A stretch of DNA of 64,000 nucleotides from Glandiceps talaboti (taxonomy: Eukaryota > Hemichordata > Enteropneusta > Spengelidae), in the NCBI RefSeq assembly GCF_964340395.1, contig NC_135549.1, forward strand, positions 804,501 to 868,500, given 5' to 3'. Both the position numbers and the translations under genes were made by a program. Shown here in pieces: positions 18,395-32,200 of this stretch. The notes under the pieces were generated by a model, which made no database searches, was not told the DNA's origin, and saw only the letters and a program-made list of their open reading frames with translations. Position 1 is the stretch's first letter. Each line of letters begins with the position of its first letter.

Positions 18395-20126
18395 AATATT
18401 TGAGAAATTAGTCAATGAACAAACAAAATGTATGTGTCTACACTCAAGGGACACCTACCTGTTTACAGTTGACACACGTAAGACATTCTAAGAATCATAC
18501 ATAGACACCAATGTACACCCTAACTTATAATGATATAAATTTATCTTTTATTCAGTATGTAAATAATGCTATGTACATAATATCTGCACAGAATACAGAA
18601 ACAGGTTAATTATAGATATTTTAGTCTATCAATTTATGGCAACTAAAAAATACAGGGAGGGGGGGGGGGAATTCTTTTTTGACAACTTTGTGTAAATGGT
18701 GTCATCTCAATGTAGCTGCTGCACACATTTGTAACTCTTAAGATACACGTAGGTCTAACACATGAAACTAACCACAACCATCCATTTTGCTTTCTCAAGA
18801 AAGAAAATTGAGAAGAATGTTAAGTTTTGATCTAATTCTTGCAATTAGCATATGAATTGGCCTCTTGGACATACTAGTATTTCAATTTTTCTCTTTAACA
18901 TTCAGACATGGACCCTAATGACTATGACTATACAAATATTGACATCTATGAAGCCATCGATATATTTTGTATTTGTTTATTCAAACAACATTTACAAAAA
19001 GTAGACTTCATGTGGTCTCATATATAAGCAGGGTGATATGCAGATTTTCACTTGTAATAGTTAAACACACCCTTCCTTAAAAAATATGGTTGTCTCTTGT
19101 TCACTCAGATTGCACAAATTATCGTAGTATTGTTATACATGTATTTCACTATACATACACTTCTTTCTTTAGCTGTAGGTTTACTGCCCTTGGCAAATTC
19201 TACAACTTGTCTAGTTTGAATTAGAAGACATTGATGCTAATGCTAAGGACAATGATGCACAACTTTTTATTGGAATTGAAGGATAAGTGATCAGTTATGA
19301 TAAAAAAGTGTCACATTTCAGTAAACTAAATGTACACATTTGATACATTTTGAAAGTATTCATGGTAGAAATTTTACACATTTCAGTAAACTAAATATAC
19401 ACATTTGATACATTTTGAAAGTATTCACGGTAGAAATTTTTTATACATTTCAGAGTATTTATCGTGGAAATGTACATTTTTAGTTAAATACTGTTAAAAA
19501 TTGACATTTGCAACAGTGTTCCAACAAAATAAAACCCATAGCAACTGATATCTGAAATGATAACAATGATGGTGAAACCGTCAGTTATCTAATACCTGTG
19601 AGGAAAAAGTTTGCAGTAAGTTTTGAAACTCAAGGAGAAGCCAAATAATGAACAATGGTTAATTTCAACTCATGATTCATTTATTAAAGTAAAAAAAGAA
19701 GAAGCAGTAGTTTGTGTATATTTTACAGACACCAACTATCTATTCCCTGATGTTCTACATGTATGTGTTATACAACATAACATTATGTGAAATGTTAATT
19801 TCAACTATGGACGGAACTGTTACCAGTTTCAATTGTAATGAATGTAATATGTGTGATATGAAATACATTTTATTCATGCTATTTCATGAAACTGGCTTTG
19901 GCAAAAAATGTTTATGCCTATGTACACTAAACACTTGAAGTATGTACAAGTTGTTATAATTATAACAATTCAATTTGAAGTATGTACTTTCATTTTTATT
20001 AACATAATTATTTTGACAACAAACAGTATCATAATTACTTTGATTACAAACTGCTAGACACTTTCAGCATAAATCATGATAAAACTAATCTCCCTTCCCC
20101 CTCATCATCTCTGCAAGTCCACACTG
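18395..20126. other. Intergenic stretch between LIM and TTLL3 3' ends
   Basis: No gene is recognised. It holds a G-run at 18658-18669, a two-copy 64-bp tandem repeat at about 19312-19441, and an 18-bp palindrome (TTGTTATAATTATAACAA) at about 19949. A minus-strand AATAAA (TTTATT at 19995-20000) would serve the possible TTLL3 terminal exon. The text near 18936 (AATATTGACATC.ATGAAG.CATCG) resembles PLE bases near 14119, possibly a small relic. Confidence 0.4.
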
Positions 20127-20551
20127 TTACCTTGGTGATACTATTGTCATTTGACAGGTTTGAGGTTTGATAGAACCGTCCTCCTCACATTTAATCACAG
20201 TTCTGACAACTTTCTCTTTTCTTGGTGTCTGTTTAACAGACGGACCCAAACGTTTTATGTTCTTGGCGGGTGGGAAGCGAAAATTAGGTTTGTTGAAGTC
20301 TTGTAGGTTTTGAGTGATCCTAACAGCATCTGCTTGGTATGCTTTGATGAAGGTACTACTTCTAGGAATGGGCTCAGGTGATGCTATGTAGCGTGCATGC
20401 TGTGGTAGCTGCAGTGGTGTAGGAGTGACTACGCTATCTCGTGAACAATGACACAGAATGGCAGACTCGGAAGAATGAAGTTTGATGCCGTTGACATGAC
20501 CACAGCGAGGACAAGATTTACCCCAAGAACCATCTACCGGACTAAGGCCAC
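20127..20551 (-). CDS. Candidate alternative terminal exon of TTLL3, with Cys pairs
   Basis: On the minus strand a CTTTACAG acceptor precedes 140 open codons starting GGLSPVDGSWGKSCPRCGHV and ending MTIVSPR-stop. A C-x2-C...C-x-C set (CPRC, then CHC 17 residues on) could bind metal; the rest is basic and Pro/Ser-rich. The exon needs a phase-1 donor. Exon 16 of TTLL3 contains one (TCAG|GTACG at 23616) before its own stop, so splicing 23616 to 20551 would swap the last 106 residues for this tail. The TTTATT at 19995 gives a polyadenylation signal. It could instead be the last exon of an unseen gene, but all other minus-strand exons nearby belong to TTLL3. Confidence 0.5.
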
Positions 20552-23298
20552 CTGTAAAGAGCATAGGAAAGTGCAAAGGGCCAAGTGGTTAATGGAAAAT
20601 GCATGCTTGGATAGGATATTTTGCAATTTAAACATCAAGAAATGAAAAGGAGGTGTCAATCTATAAAACAGAACACTATGAGAAAACCACTACAAAATGA
20701 TTTAACAAAGTGAAGACACAGTGTGGTACATATGGCAACCTTAAAGCATCCAAAGATTGAGTGTTGTAAGGTCAAAGGTTAGTGGGGTCACAGTGAGGTC
20801 ACAATGTGTATGAGTGTGTGCCAGGATGGGTGAGTGTGTTGCTACAACAAATACAAATGGTGATTGACAGTGACAGCCTACACTGCATGTGTGTGGATCA
20901 ACATAAAAACAGTGTGTGTGTGTGTGTGCGGATGGGTGAAAAAACAGTGAATACATTGGTTAATCTGAAATAAAAGTGATGTCAAGTTAGTCTAATTACT
21001 TGTACTTGATCTAACCCTGATAGACAAATTTTGTCACTAATCATTTGGATTATCTTTCAATCAATATGCTAGACTCTCTCACAGTCCTCGAAGCTTCACA
21101 TAAATAGCTAAAACTTGGGTTGTTTTGTATGTATCTACTGCATAATTGTACTCATATACATGTACTAGTATCCCAGTATCCCTAGCTCTGTACTGTGCGC
21201 CCTCATCGATCACATAGAGTTTAACATTTTGTTGATGTGTTAGGCGAAGCTCCAAGCTTCGAGCTTCACCTAACACATCAACAAAAGGTTAGCCCTATGT
21301 GATCGATGAGGGCGCACAGTACAGGGCTAGGGATACTGGGATACTAGTATATGAGTACAATTATGCAGTAGATACATTCAAAACAACCCAAGTTTTAGCT
21401 ATTTATGCGAAGCTTCGAGGACTGTGAGAGAGTCTATCAATATGCCTGATATCAAAACTTGCATTCTTTTGTTTATTTAATGAAAAGTTGTGTTTTGAGT
21501 CAACCTGTCTATATTTAGGTGTAGAATACAAGAAACCAGACTATGAAGAAGAACCAGCTATATTTGGCTGAGTGTCCTCTCTCTCACCAGTTTTACGCAA
21601 AGAGAATCTAAAAGGTACAATCCAGGGGTCTTTATAAGACACTGGATAAAAATTGAAAAAATCAAACAACAAAAATGAAGAAATGAATTTTCAGATGATA
21701 GTAAATGAAATTGAGTTAGTACATGATATTGTTATTGTATATAGGTCTAAACCCACTCTCCCAGTCACCATCTTAGCCAGCTCACTAATTTCTTCTTTCA
21801 TATGGTCCATCTGCTCTTTTATTTTTTTATGTCTCACTCGATGCTATGAACAGAAAAAAATTTGGAATTTTCGTTTATTAATCAGAATCAATACACAAAT
21901 AGAAAATATAATCCCAACAAAAAAAAAAACTTGATTTCACACAAATATTAGAAATTATGATTGGAACTGTTTAGGTCAAAATAAAATCGAACTTAAAAAG
22001 TGAGTTGGGTTAATTGAAACAAACAGAATGAATCAGTTGATTGTCACTGCAAATATTAATTGTTTGTGTTCAAAAAACCCTCGGGATACCAAATAAATAA
22101 CAATTTACCTGAGCTAGCAGCATGTTACCTTTGTTTGGTGAATTTGTGAAAGGGAAAAATAACCAAAATTTATGATTAAATCATCAGAAATTAAATCAAA
22201 ATGTTGAGAGCAGGAACCAAAGAGAAATTTGCTAAAGTTGAGCCAAGATGGTTGCTAGGAATATCATGGTTGAAATAGTGTTGTATAGATTTGTGTGTAC
22301 ACTGTAATTCTGTGAATTCAGTCATGACATAAAAATAGTAGTAATTTCAGTATATTGTTTTTCACTGTCATAAAAAGATCCCCATGTGTTTTACACTCTA
22401 GTATGTAATTACATGCATTAAATAGTTTCTCTGCATGCATCATGCTAATATAATGTGACAAGTTGTATTCCAATGTGGTACATGTCCATGAGATGAGATG
22501 AGAATCTGTACTTGTCTCACTTGAATTCTGTTGATCAGCTGTGGAATGATATGGATTTGCATTGTTGTGATATGTGTACATCTTTGGTTTATGTTGTATC
22601 ACCAAGTTATTTTATGTAGCAATAAATTCGGCCCACCCTGAGTGGTCATACATACTGTACATTGGACGACAGATCACTGCAGATAATGTTATGTTGAAAT
22701 GATATTGGTATGAAATGATAAATGACTAGATGACAGCAGGAAAGATTTCACCAATGAGATGACAAGGTTCTATGATCATGGTATTTACAGTAAGAAAAGT
22801 ACATCAGAGAATAGTCAAAGTATGAACCTGAACTTGTACAAAATCAAATCCACAGTATAAACAAAGTGTGGTCACAGTTTGAAAATGAGGAAAACTAAAT
22901 TATGGTTAACTATAGTGGCACATTGATATACAACTACTTATTGCACGTTACAATGAGAATAAAAAAAACTATACAAGATGAGTCATAAAATATACTGCCA
23001 AGCTATTTGGGCAAATAAAGTATAACACAACTCAAATAGAGTTCAAAGTGTATCATTTCAGCATATTTGCACTTATTTTTAACTAAGCTGCGGTATAATG
23101 AAATTTCAGGTCGTCACATACAAACGAAATGACAATACTTTCCAACTATGACCTGATTTGTGAGATATGTTTATGAACTTTCATGATAACAACTAATAAC
23201 ATTTTATGTTAACTATTATTGCATTTTGTCTGTGTTTTACCCAAAACTAATGCACATTTAATACATATGAAATAACTGTGGACAATGCTATCATTTTC
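20552..23298. other. TTLL3 3' region: intron or downstream flank
   Basis: Apart from the foldback element at 21061-21445, nothing coding is seen. Simple GTGTGTG runs occur at about 20810-20930. If the 20127-20551 exon is used, this is an intron; otherwise it is 3' flank. Confidence 0.4.
21061..21445. mobile_element. Foldback MITE, about 180-bp arms, 9-bp target duplication
   Basis: A 367-bp element (21070-21436) begins TAGACTCTCTCACAGTCC and ends with its reverse complement. The two halves are inverted copies along almost the whole length (about 180 bp each, a few substitutions and a 6-bp indel), meeting at about 21250 at CCAAGCTTCGAGCTTC. The 9 bases TCAATATGC flank it on both sides (21061-21069 and 21437-21445). 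A 9-bp duplication with long inverted arms is the pattern of Mutator-like foldback elements. There is no transposase, so it is non-autonomous. It lies in the 3' region of TTLL3. Confidence 0.88.
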
Positions 23299-26200
23299 TC
23301 AAACTGTTGAATAAACTGATACTCCATTCGGACCATGTGTTATAACTACATTTGTGTTATTAACATCCTGGTGCTGAAACTGTAGTTTTAGCGTTGAAGG
23401 CAACTGTGGAGTTTTGACAGGCTTAAAGTTTTTGTTTTCTGTGTGTTGTCCTTTCCCTGTCTGAGGGTAACGAACTTTCAGGTTTCCTAAATTATTATTG
23501 GGTTTGAGATTCAAGTAAGGTGCAAATTTTTCTTTCTGCTTCTCTGTTAGACAATACGGTTTTATCGTCTTCAGATGAAATGTCTTTTTCACCACAGTCT
23601 CATCGTTATTCGTACCTGAGAATTTTTTCTTGACTTCTTCCATCTGTGTAGTTGACATTTTCTCCGTTTGGCTGCTGGATTTGTCGGGTGATTTCTTGGG
23701 GATGGATTGAGGTTTCAGATTGACAGCTGTTGAGGATACTGATGGAGTTGAACTTGACTGTTTAGGTGCTGTCTTGGCATAAGGTGAAAAGTCAGAAATC
23801 CGTGGAGTTATGTTGGTCACACTCTTCTGTTTACATAGATATCCTGGTTTTCGGATTGGCTGACCTTCAATGTGTAGATTGATACCAGTGTAGGGAGGTG
23901 CAAGGACATGTTGCTGGAGTAAAGGAAAACAAAATATGATATGACAATTTTAGTGGATTAAAGGCCAGGGTTTCAATCCCAGGTTCTCACATTAGTATTA
24001 TCTTATCAGTGTAGACTTAAAGGCCAGGGATTCAATCCCAGGTTCTCACATTAGTATTATCTTATCAGTGTAGACTTAAAGGCCAGGGTTTCAATCCCAG
24101 GTTCTCACATTAGTGTTATCTTATCAGTGTAGACTTAAAGGCCAGGGTTTCAATCCCAGGTTCTCACATTAGTATTATCTTATCAGTGTAGACTTAAAGG
24201 CCAGGGATTCAATCCCAGGTTCTCACATTAGTATTATCTTATCAGTGTAGACTTAGAGGCCAGGGTTTCAATCCCAGGTTCTCACATTAGTATTATCTTA
24301 TCAGTGTAGACTTAGAGGCCAGGGATTCAATCCCAGGTTCTCACATTAGTATTATCTTATCAGTGTAGACTTAAAGGCCAGGGTTTCAATCCCAAGTTCT
24401 CACATTAGTATTATCTTATCAGTGTAGACTTAAAGGCCAGGGTTTCAATCCCAAGTTCTCACATTAGTATTATCTTATCATTGGAACCATAATGATTACA
24501 CAGTCATCCTATCAAGTCCATCTTTCTATAGCTCTATCTGACAACTGTTTTTCATACCTAAATTTCAAACCTAATACCACATGGGCCTTTAATATAAATA
24601 CACAATTGGTAAATAGTTTAATACATCAGTACTGTAACATATGAGAACAAAATTAACTTTATACATTCAAAACTATTTTGTACTTGTTTATTGCAAAAGA
24701 TTTGGATTTGAAACACTCATTATTTCACACACCAAATATTGATGGATTCTTAAAAAAATCTGACAATCAAAATTTAGTACAGCGTCGCTTAAATCTTAAA
24801 ACCTTTTAAAATATTTTGACATGGCTCATACAGACTATATTGTACATCTTACTACTTGCTGGTGATGAGTGCATGTCAATAATAATATATGTCACCTTAT
24901 GACTCTCCCCTTGGCTATCCAGACCATTCAGATTGTCTAGCTTTGTGTAACCTGAGCATTAAAAACAAATATCACCATTTATAACATGTCTGTAGGACAG
25001 TAACTATTCTTACCTGTTTATGAATCAATTCAAACTTGCCAGTATCACAACTTTTGTCATATTTCCTGTCCAACACCACTTTCATGGTATCCTCAATGAC
25101 ATCGTAGCACATTTTTTCAGTGATGTGTGAACTAGCTGACATAGCTGGACTAGAGTTGATTTCTATTAGCCACGGTTCCATGTCATCAGTAACCATAAAG
25201 TCAGCACCATACAGTTCAAATGAATTCTGTGTGAGGTAAAACAGTGGTTATTTAATGTATTAAAGAAGGAACCTTTCTGGCAAACAACACCCTCTGGTGG
25301 CACAGATTGTCCAGGAATAACAACTCAAGGTGAATCCTTGAATCCCAAGTTCTACCATTACCAAATTTTAATCCAAATCTGTTATGGGTCTTTAAGATTT
25401 CATCATACCTAATTCACCATTGAAACAAGTGTATATTACCATTTAACCAGATGTTGAAAAATTTCATCTATTTCCCCTCTGTTCCTGGCATTTGGAATAA
25501 TCTACTATTGCAAGACAAAACAACAAAATTGACAGACTATAGGGGTGGGCAACCTAGCTTACTTTTCTGGGATCTATGATATCTTGAGTACACTGCAAGG
25601 CACTGACTATTGCATTTTTCATCCCTGGATATATAATCTCCCTGAAGGCATCTCCATGACCTCGTCTTTTCAGAAAGTTGGCAAACTTTTCACAACTCCA
25701 CATATTATCATCTGGTAGGTGTGGAGACCTGTTCTCATTTTCATAAAATTTCTGGATGGAATTGTTGGCAAGGTGTATTTTCCTACAAAAGCAAAGATGA
25801 AGTTAACTATTATTTACATTGAGTTCACATAGTACAGTAAAATACTTAGTAAACACAGGATAAGAGTTTATATTTTGTGAACTGGATATGTCTCAATGAT
25901 TTCATGGGACAAAAATACTTTTCTTACCATACAAGGTAATTGCATAGAATAAGAGTACAAAGAAACACCATGGTATGAAGAAACCAAAATATACTTAACA
26001 TTTTTTGACAGCTTTTCAAAAGCATTTAAACTGAAGCAACCAACTGTTTGATGTATATGAAATATTCTGTTATCAATTCAAGCCCTTGTTGTCAAACACA
26101 CAGCTGAATAATAGTTGGAAAATATAACTACTCAACTTACTGATCTAAGTTATCTAGTGTATATTTATGAGAACAAAATCTGAGGTAGCTATCTTCATAA

Positions 26201-29200
26201 AACCATATCGTCAATGGATTCCAGTCAGTCACCAAGAACCACTGCCTGATATCAAACTTGGTATCATAGACCAATAGAGGGCGCTCTATATATTTCTGCA
26301 CCACCCATTTGTTTTCTTTCCTGACATGACTGGTAACTAGTTTGGTTATGTCTTCCAGTCTGTCCAGGCACATTATACCTGTAACACAATGGTGATGTAA
26401 ATGGGTTATAACAAATTTATGTCTCTGAAAGTATACTTTGACAATAAACTTTCTAACATTGGTACATTTTTACAGGTTATCTTTGTATGAACATCAAGAT
26501 TGATCAATAAAATGAAATTGTATTTCTATTTCAACCTGATGTGGTATAATATGAATCTACGTACTTAAACAACAGGTCAAATGTTAAAGTGACATGGTAT
26601 AATATGAATCCACGTATTTAAACAACAGGTCAAATGTTAAAGTGACATGGTATAATATGAATCCACGTATATGAACAACAGGTCAAATGTTAAAGTGACA
26701 TGGTATAATATGAATCCACGTATTTAAACAACAGGTCAAATGTTAAAGTGACATGGTATAATATGAATCCACATATATGAACAACAGGTCAAATGTTAAA
26801 GTGACATGGTATAATATGAATCCACGTATTTAAACAACAGGTCAAATGTTAAAGTGACATGGTATAATATGAATCCACGTATTTAAACAACAGGTCAAAT
26901 GTTAAAGTGACATGGTATAATATGAATCCACGTATATGAACAACAGGTCAAATGTTAAAGTGACATGGTATAATATGAATCCACGTATTTAAACAACAGG
27001 TCAAATGTTAAAGTGACATGGTATAATATGAATCCACGTATTTAAACAACAGGTCAAATGTTAAAGTGACATGGTGGATTCTACTGACCTCGTCCTCGTG
27101 ACTTGGCACCAGGTTTGACAATCCATACATTTCTTATACCATCTAGGTGAAGCTGTGGACATCTTGCTTTCATCCTGTTGTACAAATATTGGCATTCCTC
27201 TCGGTAGGTACTAGAGTTATTGATGACTGCTCCATCACTGTCAACATAGAAAATTTAATTTTTAATTTTTATTGATTGTTTCTGAGAATGTACCATTGCT
27301 AAATGTAGGTTGGTGCTATTATAAATCAAAAACTATCATCTCTATGTTTGGTGATGAGTTCATGTAATTGTTTCAACTTTCATAATGTGAAAACTAAGTA
27401 AATATGAAAGTTTAACTCTATTCCTAACCATAACTGGACTCAAATCCTACCCCCTATGCTTGAAAGCAAATCCTACAACTATGCTTTGACCCAAATCCTA
27501 CCCCCTTCGCTTGGACCCAAATCCTACCCCCTTCGCTTGGACCCAAATCCTACCCCTACGCTTGGATCCAAATCCTACCCCTACACTTGGACCCAAATCC
27601 TACCCCTACGCGTGGACCAAAATCCTACCCCTACGCTTGGACCCAAATCCTACAACTATGCTTTGACCCAAATCCTACCCCCTTCGCTTGGACCCAAATC
27701 CTACAACTATGCTTGGATCCAAATCCTACCCCCTTCGCTTGGACCCAAATCCTACCCCTATGCTTGGATCCAAATCCTACCCCCTTCGCTTGGACCCAAA
27801 TCCTACCCCTACGCTTGGATCCAAATCCTACCCCTACACTTGGACCCAAATCCTACCCCTACGCGTGGACCAAAATCCTACCCCTACGCTTGGACCCAAA
27901 TCCTACCCCCTATGCTTGAATACAAATGTGTGTGTATTACAATACTTTACATTCTTGATTTTTAAGAAACATATACATGTACACAAGAAATATGCTGAAG
28001 TCATACTTACTGTATAAGTTGATAGTAATGTTGTAGGAAGCTATCCCACTGGCTATCAGTCAGTGTTGGCTGGACTTCGCCATCACAATCAATATCTTCA
28101 TGATCTTTGCTATCCAGAAAGTTATCACACACCCTCATTGCAGTCTCTAACACTGCAGATGGAATCACACCTCCTCGTTTCTTAGAGGCTTTGGATTTCC
28201 GACCTGTGAAAATAAAGTAGTAACATAACTTAATGAAAGTGGTTAGACAGACAGATTGTTTCATTGTGGGCTCTCACCTTAATTGCTTGCTGGGTTTAGC
28301 AAGTGATTAAATGAGTGCCAACAATGACCAATTGGTATTGAAAATATTGTTTTGAATTGTTTGAAACAATTTTCTCGGGTCATGGAAGTGCTTTGTTCAA
28401 CAAATCTTTCAGTCAAGTAAGTGCTATGAATAATCAAAAACTATTTCCTCAGCCATGGAAGTTCTTTGTTGCAAAACAAGAATACATAGCTGGGATATGA
28501 AGTTTGATGTCTGTAAACACATCAGTATGACGTTGATGAAATTACAAGATATAAGTAAAGTCTGTGAATACCTGATTGCACAGCAGTCTTTCCTTCATCC
28601 TCCTTATCACCATTATTATCAACTTTTTCATTATTTTTCTCTTTATCAGTCTCACAGTCATCTTTTTTCTCTCCTTCCTCTTTCTTCTCTCCCTCATCTT
28701 TCTTTTCTTTTTCTTCATCTTTCTTTTCTGTTTCTTTATCTTCCTTCTTTGTATCTTCTTTCTCCTCTTCCTCTCTTTCATCGTCTTCATTGCCCTCTTC
28801 ATCGTTGTGTTTCTCTATAACCCATCTAATCATACCAGTGGCTGCACATAACCTGTAGTCATCTGTGAAAAGAATTATGAATATTAATACATCTTGGTAT
28901 TTCAATAACAAAGCGGTGCATGTCAGTTTTTATGTGCAATTGTGACAATTGTTTTTAATCAATTTCACACAGCTGTAAACATGAAAGTAACAAGTACAAT
29001 AACTTATTTACTCGCTGCCATTAGATGGCGTACTTGCAGATGTGGAATTCTCTACCACTGGACATAAGACATGTCACAAGTTCAGAAATTTTCAAGAAAA
29101 CATTGAAGACATATCTACTGTAACAAGTGTAAAATGACCATTTCAATATTAATAGAAATACTTTATTTCAGTACTTACCTATAAAGCCAAGTTTTTCTTC

Positions 29201-32200
29201 CTCAATTCCAATTTTATAACAGCGAGGGAAGAAAGTATCTGGATCCGATTCCTCAAACCAATGTAGATTTCTTAGATTGGTACATAGTCCAACCTGGTTA
29301 AAGAGTCACATACAATTGCTATTAATTTCTTGTCAGAATAAACAATCTCAAAAAATGCAAACAAAAATCTTAGAGAGATTATTCACAGTAATTTACAGAA
29401 TTAAGATTATTGCATAATTCCTTGTTTATTGGTATGATTGAGAGGGGTAAACAGATGTATGAGGGAATTGGTATGAGAGGGGGAGACCGATGTATGAGGG
29501 TGTGTCATTCCACCCTTATTGGTATGAGAGGGGGAGACTGATGTATGAGGGTGTGTCATTCCACCCTTATTGGTATGAGAGGGGGAGACCGATGTATGAG
29601 GGTGTGTCATTCCACCCTTATTGGTATGAGAGGGGGAGACCGATGTATGAGGGTGTGTCATTCCACCCTTATTGGTATGAGAGGGGGAGACTGATGTATG
29701 AGGGTGTGTCATTCCACTCTTATTGGTATGAGAGAATTACACCGATGTATGGTTTATCTTACAGACTATTAAAGTATATGTTATTTTGTCTTTACCTTGG
29801 TTGTAAAGGATCCATTTCTAGCATAATGATTTACAATTGCGTCTTTTCTAAGGTATTTATAGTCTATACTGTCTCTCCTTACTGTCCAAATGAAGGAAGG
29901 CGTTGAATTCCGAACCATTCGTGACTGTTGGTACAAAATAATAACAAAAACAAAATAATGTCAACAACAAATACAATCAAGTGACAATTAATGTTCATGG
30001 ACTCTTAAGTTCATTTTATTCTTCTTTTTGAAATGTTCGCTTTTAAATACAACCAAACACTGAGTCAGCAGTTTTAATCTGTATAATTTGGTGCCGAGTT
30101 TCATCCATGAACTGCCAGTTCTATTTTTGATATGTTCTGACTGAAAATGATAATGTGAGAGTAAGAAAGTGATAGAGGGAAACCAAGTGATGTCTAGATA
30201 GAAGGAAACAAAGTGATGTCTAGATAGATACACACCATTATTCCATAGATACTGTCACTCTCTTCAAGGTTTTCCTCATGATGTCCGGCATAATCATCAT
30301 CACCATCACTGTCATCATCTTTGTTATCTGAAGGTGAAAAGAAATTCGCAAAAAGTTGGAAATAAGAAATCTAAGACTACTGTCTATTAAAACTAATACT
30401 AGTATTGTACGTATAACACACCAAACTAAGATAGCTATGTTGGCATTTCTTCATATTTTTTCATCTGTTTTATGTAAAACTAAAAGATTTTGAAAACTAC
30501 ATTCTAAAATGGCTGACATTATCCTGCAGTGCATTAAAAAGTTATACAACTAGAATACAACTAGAAAGTCTTGGTAAGAGAATTTAAATTAATTGTTTCT
30601 CTAGGTTTAAATTTGGCCTAACTATAAATGCAATCAATGCTGCCTGTCACAGCTATGTTGGTGTATCTAGACAATATAAGTGTTCTATCAACATTGTCAT
30701 TGATTGTTGTTTTACATATTATTGTACAAACACAATTACAGAATTATATCAAATCTCTATGGCTTTCTGATGGTCAATTAGTTGTTGTCAATTTGCAAGT
30801 GGTTTAATGTAGTACCAGTAGTTTACAAAGAGCTAACTTACCATCATCACTATCGGAACCATCACTATCACCGCTGTCATCACTATCATCACCACGACAA
30901 CCCTTCTTCTTATTAAACACATGTGGGGCCATGTACCTATATTGCTTCTCTACCCAGCCACGTTTCCTTAGACACTCTCTCACTACTGGATAAGGACCAT
31001 GAATTGAAAAGATTTTCTTGTTCTATAGACAAACAGACAAACAAACAGACAGAAAGACAGACAGAAATTAATGATTAATAACAGTAAGTCTGACATCTAG
31101 AAATTGGTGCTTCCAAATACAGTATACAAAGACATAGAGAACATATCTTGTGAATACAGTATACAAAGACATAGAGAACATGTCTTGTGAATACAGCATA
31201 CAAAGACATAGAGAACATATCTTGTGAATACAGCATACAAAGACATAGAGAACATATCTTGTGAATACAGCATACAAAGACATAGAGAACATATCTTGTG
31301 AATACAAAGAAATTGAAATACCAGCTGTAACACTACAGTTCATTTCTCATGTCTGTGCTGAGACACGTGATAACAGTCCATTGTAGTACACCCCTGATGA
31401 TGCTGAGATATGTGATAACAGTTCATTGTAATACACCCTTGATGGTGCTGAGATACATGATAACAGTACATTGTAATACACCCCTGATGGTGCTGAGATA
31501 CATGATAACAGTTCATTGTAGTACACCCCTGATGGTGCTGAGATACGTGATAACAGTTCATTGTAATACACCCCTGATGGTGCTGAGATACATGATAACA
31601 GTTCATTGTAATACACCCCTGATGGTGCTGAGATACATGATAACAGCTTCATTGTAGTACACCCCTGATGGTGCTGAGATACGTGATAACAGTTCATTGT
31701 AATACACCCCTGATGGTGCTGAGATACATGATAACAGTTCATTGTAGTACACCCCTGATGGTGCTGAGATACTTGATAACAGTACATTGTAATACACCCC
31801 TGATGGTGCTGAGATACATGATAACAGTTCATTGTAATACACCCCTGATGGTGCTGAGATACATGATAACAGTTCATTGTAATACACCCCTGATGATGCT
31901 GAGATACTTGATAACAGTACATTGTAATACACCCCTGATGATGCTGAGATACATGATAACAGTTCATTATAGTACACCCCTGATGATGCTGAGATACATG
32001 ATAACAGTTCATTGTAGTACACCCCTGATGGTGCTGAGATACATGATAACAGTTCATTGTAGTACACCTCTGATGATGCTGAGATATGTGATAACAGTTC
32101 ATTGTAATACACCCCTGATGGTGCTGAGATACATGATAACAGTTCATTGTAATACACCCCTGATGGTGCTGAGATACATGATAACAGTACATTGTAATAC

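Noticed and set aside
18936-18962. PLE fragment in the intergenic region
   Set aside because: About 20 matching bases in AT-rich DNA is too short to separate from chance.
27456-28017. Overlapping ORFs rich in Pro/Tyr
   Set aside because: Translation of a 25/26-bp minisatellite; several frames are equally open.
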